Shown here piece after piece: positions 1 to 7,291 of a stretch of DNA of 7,495 nucleotides (position 1 is its first letter; each line of letters starts with the position of its first letter). Location: assembly GCA_017354515.1 (NCBI GenBank), contig JAFMQT010000088.1, forward strand, positions 4,758 to 12,252. The letters are read 5' to 3'. Position numbers and translations under genes: made by a program. This DNA comes from Nocardia sp. Lineage in GTDB: Bacteria > Actinomycetota > Actinomycetes > Mycobacteriales > Mycobacteriaceae. A model generated the notes under the pieces. The model was not told the DNA's origin, ran no database searches, and was given only the letters and a program-made list of their open reading frames with translations.

Positions 1-2
1 TT

Positions 3-167
3 CCGGTGGGGCGCCCCGCCGATCCGACCCGGATCGATGTGTACTCCCCGTCGATGCATCGGATGATCACCAACCATGTCTTGCGCAATTCGAACGGGAT
101 CTGCATGATTCGTGGCCCCAGCTGGCCCGCGCCATCGGCGGGTGAATCGAGTATGCCTCGCGGCTAA
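3..167 (+). CDS. C-terminal fragment of an unidentified protein
   Basis: The third plus frame is open from the window edge to a TAA stop at 165-167, giving 54 residues of the carboxyl end of a gene that starts outside the window. I do not recognise the family. The visible residues include a stretch IDVYSPSMHRMITNHVLRN, then a Pro/Ser-rich tail ending SSMPRG. Two things favour this frame over the other two: about three quarters of its codons end in G or C, while the second frame has many A/T-ending codons, and its stop interlocks with the stop of the convergent DUF3592 gene (4-bp overlap), as expected for tightly packed real genes. No function is proposed. A non-coding 3' flank remains possible because the fragment is short. 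Confidence 0.5.
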   Translation, partial: PVGRPADPTRIDVYSPSMHRMITNHVLRNSNGICMIRGPSWPAPSAGESSMPRG

Positions 168-571
168 CTCCCGAATACCGAACGCAATCCGTCGACGGCG
201 AGGAAGATGCCGAGCGCCATGAGCGGCGCCGCGAGGATCAGCCGGCCGATCACTACCCCGCGCCGCTCGGCGAAATCATGCGGGCGGGCGCCGTCGTAGA
301 CGATGCCCAATTCACGTCCGACTCGCGGGCCCCGACCGGCATAGAACGAACTGGTCGCGTCGATGACCTCGCCCTGGCCGGTGCGGAACCGGAATACCGC
401 CGACCGGCCGACCGATGCGGGTTTCGGATCGCTGTCCACCGCACCCACCACGGTCGCCGTGGTGCGGATCAGCCGCGCGCGCCGACGGATATGACCGACG
501 ACCTCCGACCCCGTCTCGTACACCAGCAGAACACCGATCGCGGCCCCGACGAGGCCCCAGACGACATGCAT
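164..571 (-). CDS. DUF3592 domain-containing small membrane protein
   Basis: This 135-residue protein has the usual DUF3592 architecture. An N-terminal membrane helix (about residues 4-19) is followed by a basic stretch (RRRARLIR, 29-36). A beta-rich soluble part follows (about 38-96), with the family pattern of a VVGAVDSD start, a VFRFRTGQGEVIDA strand pair and a VGRELGIVYDGARPHDF end. A second membrane helix lies near the C-terminus (about 106-127). DUF3592 proteins are small membrane proteins of unknown function, probably exposing the middle domain on one face of the membrane. I chose ATG at 571 because the first helix starts right after it and a GGGG run lies 5 bases upstream; GTG at 577, two codons earlier, is an equally possible start. 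The frame stays open upstream to 892, but that part runs antisense to the 5' end of the DUF255 gene and shows no protein-like pattern. The gene converges on the fragment at the left edge and diverges from the DUF255 gene. Confidence 0.75.
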   Translation of the reverse strand: MHVVWGLVGAAIGVLLVYETGSEVVGHIRRRARLIRTTATVVGAVDSDPKPASVGRSAVFRFRTGQGEVIDATSSFYAGRGPRVGRELGIVYDGARPHDFAERRGVVIGRLILAAPLMALGIFLAVDGLRSVFGS

Positions 572-604
572 ATTCACCCCGGATATCGTTGCTGCTCCAC
601 GCCA

Positions 605-633
605 TTGCGCCGAACACGGGCCGGTCATATGAG
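605..633 (+). promoter_or_regulatory. Possible promoter of the DUF255 gene
   Basis: In the 150-bp region between the divergent DUF3592 and DUF255 genes, TTGCGC (605-610) and TATGAG (628-633) are separated by 17 bases, a sigma-70-like spacing. Both hexamers are imperfect (TTGACA and TATAAT are the references), so this is only a candidate. A short hairpin with ACCGGC / GCCGGT arms (665-670 and 677-682) would fall in the resulting leader. No convincing promoter for the opposite DUF3592 gene was found. Confidence 0.2.
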
Positions 634-721
634 CCGATAGTGTCACATCGAATCCAACACCGCGACCGGCTGCTCGGCCGGTGCTCGGGCGGGGGGTTGC
701 CCTGTGTGGGAGGGTGGCGGG

Positions 722-2797
<2,076 letters not shown>

Positions 2798-2827
2798 GGC
2801 ACGGATCCAGTGGTGGCGGTGTCCTTC

Positions 2828-4351
2828 TCAGGGCTCGGCCGGCGAGCGGGGAGCATCGTCGTCCACCGGGTCCGGGGGTTTGTGGTCGGTCCAGCATTCG
2901 GTCGGTTCATTGCGTCCGCGCAGCTGGATAGCCTGGTAGCAGGCCCAGCGCGAGCGTTCGGACGCGGCGGCGGCGTCGATGACCGTGCGGCCGGCCAGGA
3001 TGCGGCGCGGGACCTGCTTGGCCTCGCCGGTCAGCCGTGATGCCTGATTGACGGCATCGCCGATGACGGTGAACTCCAGGCGGTTCTCCGAGCCGATATC
3101 ACCGGCGAAGACCGATCCGCGCGCGACCCCGATCCCGATGTCGAACTCTCCGCCCAGGTTGACCTCGTCGCGGATGCGCCGGGCCGCCCGCAAAGCGGGA
3201 GTGGCGTTGTCCTCCAGGGTGATCGGCGCACCGAAGATACACAGCGCCGCATCGCCCTCGAATTTGTTGACCAGTCCGCCATTGTCCTCGGTGGCCGAGA
3301 CGACAACGCTCAATAGCCGATTCAGTCGTTCGACGAACTCCTGGGGCGCGAGCCGCGTGGACAGTTCCACCGACCCGGTGACGTCCACGAACAGCGCGGT
3401 TACCACCCGAACATCGCCGGTGAGGTCGACACCCCGGGCCAGGGCCCGTTCGGCGACCTCGGTGCCGACGTGGCGGCCGAACACCTCGCGCATCCGGTCG
3501 CGTTCGGCCAGATTCTCGGCGAGTTCATTGACCGAGTGTTCCAGTCGGCCGATCTCGCTGGTAGTGGTGACCGGCACCCGGACCGACAGTTCGCCGCGGG
3601 CGATCCGGTCCAGGGCCCGGCGCAGGGTGACCAGTGGGACCGCGACCGATCGGGCCAGCGTGCCGGTGGCCAGGGTTCCGACGACGAGCCCGACCAGGGA
3701 CATGTAGATGGCGGTCCGCATCCGGTCCTGGGCGGCGGCCACCGGATCGCCCAGCACGGTGATCAGCATCAGCAGCGGCATCGCGGCCGCGACTCCCCAG
3801 GTGATCGCCACCCGGTGCAGGACCGTGCTGCTCCAGTGTGTCCGGCCGCCCAGGATGCGGGAGATCACCGGAACGGTCGGCCGGATGAGCCGATCCACGA
3901 CCAGGAAGGTGAAGCCGGCCGATTCCAGTGCGCCGAGCATGAACATCGCGCCGATCGCCCACAGCGCCCGCAGCGGCACCACCTGGGTGAAGATCGCTGT
4001 GGCCAGTACCACACCGGGAAGCCATACGACCAGGCCGCGGATCGTGATCGTCATCGGCAGTGCGGCCAGGCGCGCCGCCTCGGCCGGTGTGGGCTTGCGG
4101 GTGTTGTCGATCCAGCTGAAGTAGTGGATGCGGTCACGCACCGCGAGCACGACGCCCAGCAATGCTGCGAGCAGCGGGTATACCGAGGCCTGGGCGATCG
4201 CGTCGATCCAGTGCGGTCCGAGGCGCCCGATGAAACCGCTGAGCCACAACCCGACGATGATCACGGCCAGACCACCCATATGGCAGGCCATCACCACGGC
4301 CGAGAGGCCGAAGCGCGATCGCAGGGCCCACAACACGAGTCGACTGGTCAT
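2828..4351 (-). CDS. Membrane adenylate cyclase, class III (IIIb-type), with HAMP domain
   Basis: A 507-residue enzyme expected to convert ATP to cyclic AMP at the inner face of the membrane. Six hydrophobic segments are visible at about residues 15-42, 55-71, 103-123, 131-151, 180-200 and 213-231. A HAMP linker follows (about 229-283; PLVTLRRALDRIARGELSVRVP, then a helical ENLAERDRMREVFGRHV). The class III catalytic domain comes next (about 312-460). Its catalytic set looks complete: metal-binding D323 (ALFVDVTGS) and D367 (KFEGDAAL), adenine-selecting K363 and T428 (EFTVIGDAV), and transition-state N435 and R439 (NQASRL). A Lys/Thr pair instead of Lys/Asp is the class IIIb signature. The order matches the mycobacterial Rv1318c/Rv1319c/Rv1320c/Rv3645 group. 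The C-terminus is a short Pro/Asp-rich tail. ATG at 4351 has only a weak AGGGG two bases upstream; GTG at codon 6 is an alternative start. The gene lies 107 bp downstream of trhA on the same strand, so co-transcription is possible but not shown. Confidence 0.9.
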   Translation of the reverse strand: MTSRLVLWALRSRFGLSAVVMACHMGGLAVIIVGLWLSGFIGRLGPHWIDAIAQASVYPLLAALLGVVLAVRDRIHYFSWIDNTRKPTPAEAARLAALPMTITIRGLVVWLPGVVLATAIFTQVVPLRALWAIGAMFMLGALESAGFTFLVVDRLIRPTVPVISRILGGRTHWSSTVLHRVAITWGVAAAMPLLMLITVLGDPVAAAQDRMRTAIYMSLVGLVVGTLATGTLARSVAVPLVTLRRALDRIARGELSVRVPVTTTSEIGRLEHSVNELAENLAERDRMREVFGRHVGTEVAERALARGVDLTGDVRVVTALFVDVTGSVELSTRLAPQEFVERLNRLLSVVVSATEDNGGLVNKFEGDAALCIFGAPITLEDNATPALRAARRIRDEVNLGGEFDIGIGVARGSVFAGDIGSENRLEFTVIGDAVNQASRLTGEAKQVPRRILAGRTVIDAAAASERSRWACYQAIQLRGRNEPTECWTDHKPPDPVDDDAPRSPAEP

Positions 4352-4380
4352 AGCCCCTGGTCAATGTCTGGTTCGGAGTT

Positions 4381-4451
4381 CACCGGCGGCCGCGTGCCAG
4401 TCGACGCGCCGGACAGTACGAATCAGCATAGATCCCGGACCGCCGCCGGTG
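4381..4451. repeat. 10-bp-arm inverted repeat in the trhA-cyclase gap
   Basis: CACCGGCGGC (4381-4390) and GCCGCCGGTG (4442-4451) are perfect inverted copies separated by 51 bases. They nearly bracket the 107-bp gap between the trhA stop and the cyclase start. A smaller nested hairpin, CGCGT / ACGCG with an 8-base loop (4391-4395 and 4404-4408), sits just inside the left arm. No T-run follows on the minus strand, so this is not a standard intrinsic terminator. It could be an mRNA structure setting relative expression of the two genes, or simply chance in GC-rich DNA. Confidence 0.4.
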
Positions 4452-4458
4452 TTCCCGG

Positions 4459-5175
4459 CTACGCGAATAGCACCAGCCACACCGCGATGTAGTGGCAGAG
4501 TGCGGCGACAACCGTTGCGGCATGGAAGAACTCATGATGTCCGAACACCCCGGGCCAGGGATTCGGCCATTTGGTGGCGTACAGAATCGCGCCGCCACTG
4601 TAGGCGATGCCGCCGACCAGCAGCAGCACCATCGGGGCGATGCCCACATCGTGGGTGAGGGTCACCGCGACCGGGACTATCGCCCAGCCCAGGATCAGAT
4701 ACAGCGGCACTCCCACCCAGCGCGGAGCCGTCGGCCACAGCAGTTTCAACCCCACCCCGGCCAGCGCCCCGCACCAGACCACGGTCAGTAGCGCGACCGC
4801 GGTGCCGTGCGGCAGTCCGAGGGCGGCGAACGGGGTGTAGCTGCCCGCGATGAACAGGAAGATCATCGAATGGTCCGCCCGTTTCATATGGATGCGGGTT
4901 CGTTCGGTGCGCCAGGTCACCCGGTGATACGTAGCACTGATCCCGAATATCCCGCAGACGGTCAGCACGTAGATGGCCGTGGACCACCCCGCGGTCGCCG
5001 ATACCGTGGCCGCGACCGCGACCAGCACCACCCCGGCCACCGCGGCGACTGCGACGGCGTAGGTGTGGATCCACCCGCGCATCCGCGGTTTGACCGCGAG
5101 CAGCCGCTCTCGGGCCGCCTCCAGTGGGGGCGTGCCGTCGAAAGTCGGTTTCGCCTGACTCACCGAGTCGGACAA
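4459..5175 (-). CDS. trhA: TrhA / hemolysin III (PAQR) family membrane protein
   Basis: A 238-residue seven-helix membrane protein of the PAQR/hemolysin III superfamily, similar to M. tuberculosis Rv1085c. The family's metal-site motifs are present in order: SATYHR (S80, H84), RADHSMIFLFIAGSYTPF (D101) and the terminal GHHEFFHAATVVAALCHY (H214, H218, H228). Membrane helices begin near residue 37 after a soluble N-terminus. Despite the name, haemolytic activity is not established for most members. The bacterial proteins are linked to membrane homeostasis and the eukaryotic relatives are adiponectin and progestin receptors. The start is TTG at 5175, fixed by a near-perfect ribosome site AGGAGG (5182-5187) six bases upstream; GTG four codons later has no such site. 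It is divergent from the prenyltransferase gene and lies upstream of the adenylate cyclase on the same strand. A 34-bp palindrome centred about 90 bp upstream of the start may control it. Confidence 0.9.
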   Translation of the reverse strand: MSDSVSQAKPTFDGTPPLEAARERLLAVKPRMRGWIHTYAVAVAAVAGVVLVAVAATVSATAGWSTAIYVLTVCGIFGISATYHRVTWRTERTRIHMKRADHSMIFLFIAGSYTPFAALGLPHGTAVALLTVVWCGALAGVGLKLLWPTAPRWVGVPLYLILGWAIVPVAVTLTHDVGIAPMVLLLVGGIAYSGGAILYATKWPNPWPGVFGHHEFFHAATVVAALCHYIAVWLVLFA

Positions 5176-5181
5176 GGGGTA

Positions 5182-5187
5182 CCTCCT
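5182..5187 (-). promoter_or_regulatory. Strong ribosome binding site for the TTG start of trhA
   Basis: On the minus strand the leader reads TGAGGAGGTACCCC and then TTG. AGGAGG is complementary to the 3' end of 16S rRNA and lies 6 bases from the start codon. It is the best Shine-Dalgarno site in the window and is what identifies the rare TTG as the initiator. Confidence 0.75.
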
Positions 5188-5247
5188 CAGTGGGACCTGT
5201 CTGCGGTAGTTGCTTCGCCGGTAGAAGACTCGTCAGTAAAATTGCCT

Positions 5248-5281
5248 GACCGGTAACCTACGGTTCCGTAGGTTACCGGTC
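5248..5281. promoter_or_regulatory. Perfect 34-bp palindrome, probable operator
   Basis: GACCGGTAACCTACGG (5248-5263) and CCGTAGGTTACCGGTC (5266-5281) are exact reverse complements separated by TT. The element lies in the divergent trhA / prenyltransferase region, 73 bp above the trhA start and 98 bp above the prenyltransferase start. Length, perfect symmetry and the less GC-rich inner part (GTAACCTACGG) resemble operators bound by dimeric regulators such as the TetR family. TANNNT-type -10 hexamers (TAGGTT) occur within it on both strands, but none has a matching -35 at normal spacing. No regulator gene lies next to it in the window. As a hairpin it would be very stable, yet it is too far from any gene end to be a terminator. 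The regulator and the controlled gene are unknown. Confidence 0.65.
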
Positions 5282-5329
5282 TCCGCAACTGTACCGGCAG
5301 TAGTTCCCGCATGCCCGCGGCCTCCGAGA

Positions 5330-5347
5330 TATGGTCGGACCGGTCCG
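5330..5347 (+). promoter_or_regulatory. Candidate -10 box followed by a 12-bp palindrome upstream of the prenyltransferase gene
   Basis: TATGGT (5330-5335) fits the actinobacterial TANNNT -10 pattern and lies about 45 bp before the GTG start. No convincing -35 is visible at 16-18 bp. It is followed at once by CGGACCGGTCCG (5336-5347), a perfect 12-bp palindrome whose centre ACCGGT also forms the outer ends of the larger palindrome at 5248-5281. A protein bound there would cover the expected transcription start. Short GC-rich palindromes also arise by chance, so confidence is low. Confidence 0.25.
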
Positions 5348-5379
5348 GTGAGCGCGCGAGAGGTGGATAAGGTTGAGCT

Positions 5380-6174
5380 GTGAAGCTTGCTAGTCGGGTG
5401 TTCGGCGGCGGGGTGCGCGGGCTGCCCTATCGCGTCTACGAGAAGCGGTTGTCCAAGCAACTGGCCGGAAAGCAGCATCCGCGGCATGTGGCGGTGGTGT
5501 GCGACGGGAACCGTCGCTGGGCGCGGGAGAACGGATTCACCGACGTTACCCACGGACATCGGGTGGGTGCGCTCAAGATCGCCGAACTGGTCGGCTGGTG
5601 TGAGGCCGAGGGCATCGAGATGGTGACGGTCTACCTGCTGTCCACCGAGAATCTGCACCGTTCGGCCGATGAATTGGAGATCCTGTTCGAGGTCATCACC
5701 GATGTCGTGGTGGAACTGTCGGCGCCGGAGAACGGTTGGGGTGTGAAGATCGTCGGCTCCCTGGACGGGCTCCCCGAGAGTGTGGCCGGCCGGATGCGCG
5801 AGGCGGCGGATCAGACGCACGAGCGTGACGGCGTGCACGTCAATGTCGCGGTCGGTTACGGCGGCCGCCAGGAGATCGCCGACGCGGTGCGCTCACTGAT
5901 GCGCCAGGAGATGGCGGCGGGGGAGACCGGCGAGGATCTGGTGCAGTCGATCACGGTCAACGCCATCGGCCAGCATCTGTACACCTCGGGACAGCCCGAC
6001 CCCGATCTGGTCATCCGCACCTCCGGTGAGCAGCGACTGTCCGGATTCCTGCTGTGGCAGAGCGCCTACTCCGAAATCTGGTTCACCGAGGCGTATTGGC
6101 CGGAGTTCCGTCGCGTCGACTTTCTGCGTGCCCTGCGCGATTACGCCGCGCGGCACCGCCGCTATGGGGTCTGA
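5380..6174 (+). CDS. cis-prenyltransferase, probable (2Z,6E)-farnesyl diphosphate synthase (Rv1086-like; UppS family)
   Basis: A 264-residue Z-isoprenyl diphosphate synthase that adds isopentenyl diphosphate in cis to an allylic primer, on the route to the polyprenyl phosphate carriers of cell-wall assembly. Family motifs are in order: CDGNRRWAREN with catalytic D42; YLLSTENL (85-92) with E90 and N91; VNVAVGYGGR (154-163); and RTSGEQRLSG (213-222) with the pyrophosphate-binding R213, R219 and S221; E232 of the SEIWF motif lies further on. It closely resembles M. tuberculosis Rv1086, which makes the C15 product. L86 aligns with the Leu84 reported to limit chain length there, where long-chain synthases such as E. 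coli UppS have Ala. A short product is therefore predicted, with another enzyme elsewhere extending it. GTG at 5380 matches the family N-terminus and has AAGG 7 bases upstream; a GAGAGG lies further up. Divergent from trhA, convergent with coaA. The last 25 bases including the stop are duplicated downstream. Confidence 0.92.
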   Translation: MKLASRVFGGGVRGLPYRVYEKRLSKQLAGKQHPRHVAVVCDGNRRWARENGFTDVTHGHRVGALKIAELVGWCEAEGIEMVTVYLLSTENLHRSADELEILFEVITDVVVELSAPENGWGVKIVGSLDGLPESVAGRMREAADQTHERDGVHVNVAVGYGGRQEIADAVRSLMRQEMAAGETGEDLVQSITVNAIGQHLYTSGQPDPDLVIRTSGEQRLSGFLLWQSAYSEIWFTEAYWPEFRRVDFLRALRDYAARHRRYGV

Positions 6175-6208
6175 GCGGCACCGCCGCTGTGGGGTCTGAG
6201 CGGCACCG
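6150..6208. repeat. 25-bp tandem duplication over the prenyltransferase stop codon
   Basis: The 25 bases at 6150-6174, which encode the last eight codons (one base short) and the TGA stop, recur immediately at 6175-6199 with a single difference (A to G at the Tyr codon). The first 9 bases of the unit, GCGGCACCG, follow a third time at 6200-6208. The total is about 2.4 copies. The second and third copies make up nearly all of the 39-bp gap to coaA. Being 25 bases long and after a stop, the extra copies are not translated as part of the enzyme. The near identity suggests a recent slippage duplication. Confidence 0.9.
6174..6188. terminator. Possible GC-rich hairpin between the convergent prenyltransferase and coaA genes
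   Basis: AGCGGC (6174-6179) and GCCGCT (6183-6188) pair around a 3-base loop, starting on the last base of the TGA stop. The equivalent place in the first repeat copy forms a slightly shorter version inside the coding region. There is no T-run on either side, so a classical intrinsic terminator is not supported; actinobacterial terminators often lack one. The hairpin is a by-product of the 25-bp repeat and may serve either strand. Confidence 0.3.
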
Positions 6209-6213
6209 AGACC

Positions 6214-7146
6214 TCAGAGCTTGCGCAACCGGATCCGGTTGATGCTGTGGTCGGAATCCTTGCGCAGCACCAGCGTTGCGCGCGGGCGCGAGGGCAGGAT
6301 GTTCTCGACCAGATTGGGCCGGTTGGTGGCATTCCAGATCTCCTGAGCCGCGATGGTCGCCTCGGGATCGGTGAATTTCGCGTAGTGGTGGAAGTGTGAG
6401 CGGGGGTCCGCGAACGCCGTCTTCCGCAGGGAGAGAAAGCGATTCACATACCAATGTTCGATATCCTCGATCCGGGCATCGACGTAGATCGAGAAATCGA
6501 ACAGATCGGAAACCATCAGACGCGGCCCGGTCTGTAATACGTTGAGCCCCTCCACGATCAGGATGTCGGGCTGACGCACACAGTGGAATTGGTCGGGCAG
6601 GATGTCGTAGGCGATATGCGAATACATCGGCGCACATACTTCGGCGGCGCCGGATTTGACCTCGGTCACGAACCGCAGCAGTTTGCGCCGGTCGTAACTT
6701 TCCGGAAATCCCTTGCGGTGCATGATGCCCCGACGGGTCAGTTCCGCGGTGGGATACAGGAATCCGTCGGTGGTCACCAGATCGACCCGCGGATGGTGTT
6801 CCCAGCGGGCCAGTAGCGCCTGCAGAACGCGGGCGGTCGTCGATTTGCCGACCGCCACACTCCCGGCGATTCCGATGACGAACGGCACCTGATTCTCGGG
6901 ATGGGTTTCGCCGAGGAAGGTCGAGGTGGCGGCGAACAACCGCTGGCGTGCCGCGACCTGCAGGTGGATCAATCGGGCCAGCGGAAGATAGACCTCGGCC
7001 ACCTCTTCGAGATCGATCTGCTCGCCGAGACCGCGCAGGCCGGTCAGTTCTTCCTCGGTGAGAATCAGCGGTGTCGACTTGCGAAGCATGCGCCATTGGG
7101 TGCGATCGAATTCGACATAGGGACTCGGTTCGCTCATCCGACCCAT
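6214..7146 (-). CDS. coaA: Pantothenate kinase type I (CoaA)
   Basis: A 310-residue cytoplasmic enzyme that phosphorylates pantothenate with ATP, the first step of coenzyme A synthesis and usually its feedback-controlled step. It aligns nearly end to end with M. tuberculosis CoaA (312 residues). Visible features are the N-terminal SEPSPYVEFDRTQW, the Walker A loop GSVAVGKS (95-102, K101), TTDGFLYP with D127, HRKGFPESYD (143-152), PMYSHIAYD with Y175 and H177, EGLNVLQTGP (199-208), Y233 and R236 in HWYVNRF, N275 in NRPNLVENILP, and the C-terminus RIRLRKL. The residues corresponding to the pantothenate contacts known from the mycobacterial enzyme (Asp129, Tyr177, His179, Tyr235, Arg238, Asn277) all appear to be kept. 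ATG at 7146 has GGGAG nine bases upstream and matches the mycobacterial start; ATG at 7137 is an alternative, three codons shorter. Convergent with the prenyltransferase gene and divergent from the gene at 7292. Confidence 0.96.
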   Translation of the reverse strand: MGRMSEPSPYVEFDRTQWRMLRKSTPLILTEEELTGLRGLGEQIDLEEVAEVYLPLARLIHLQVAARQRLFAATSTFLGETHPENQVPFVIGIAGSVAVGKSTTARVLQALLARWEHHPRVDLVTTDGFLYPTAELTRRGIMHRKGFPESYDRRKLLRFVTEVKSGAAEVCAPMYSHIAYDILPDQFHCVRQPDILIVEGLNVLQTGPRLMVSDLFDFSIYVDARIEDIEHWYVNRFLSLRKTAFADPRSHFHHYAKFTDPEATIAAQEIWNATNRPNLVENILPSRPRATLVLRKDSDHSINRIRLRKL

Positions 7147-7291
7147 CTATTCACACTCCCGTCCTCGCATAGCCGGATTCTCCTAGAGGGCAACGGGCGG
7201 TTGAACGTGGGGTGTTATTACTCGTTGGTAACCGCTGGTGATGTTTATCTCGCGGCCAGCAGGTTTCGGTAAGCGGCTATCGTCGGATCTC

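Noticed and set aside
704..721. GTG at 704 as start of the DUF255 gene
   Set aside because: The extension (WEGGG) is the translated ribosome binding site of GTG 722.
2798..2827. Terminator between the DUF255 and cyclase genes
   Set aside because: Only a loose complementarity between C-rich and G-rich runs is present; no clean stem or T-run.
3470..4492. A 340-codon open frame on the plus strand
   Set aside because: It is antisense to the adenylate cyclase, and its His/Gln/Asp/Arg-rich product without hydrophobic core pattern is typical of a reverse-complement shadow.
6150..6208. CRISPR-like repeat array
   Set aside because: The copies are directly adjacent with no spacers, and the unit is part of a coding end.
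6083..7096. A 337-codon open frame on the minus strand over coaA
   Set aside because: Same strand but another frame of coaA. It has a low-complexity Arg-rich product, while the CoaA frame matches the known enzyme end to end.
7147..7291. Promoter pair in the coaA / DUF885 divergent gap
   Set aside because: TTGAAC (7201-7206) and TTATCT (7245-7250) are promoter-like words but no -35/-10 pair has acceptable spacing on either strand.
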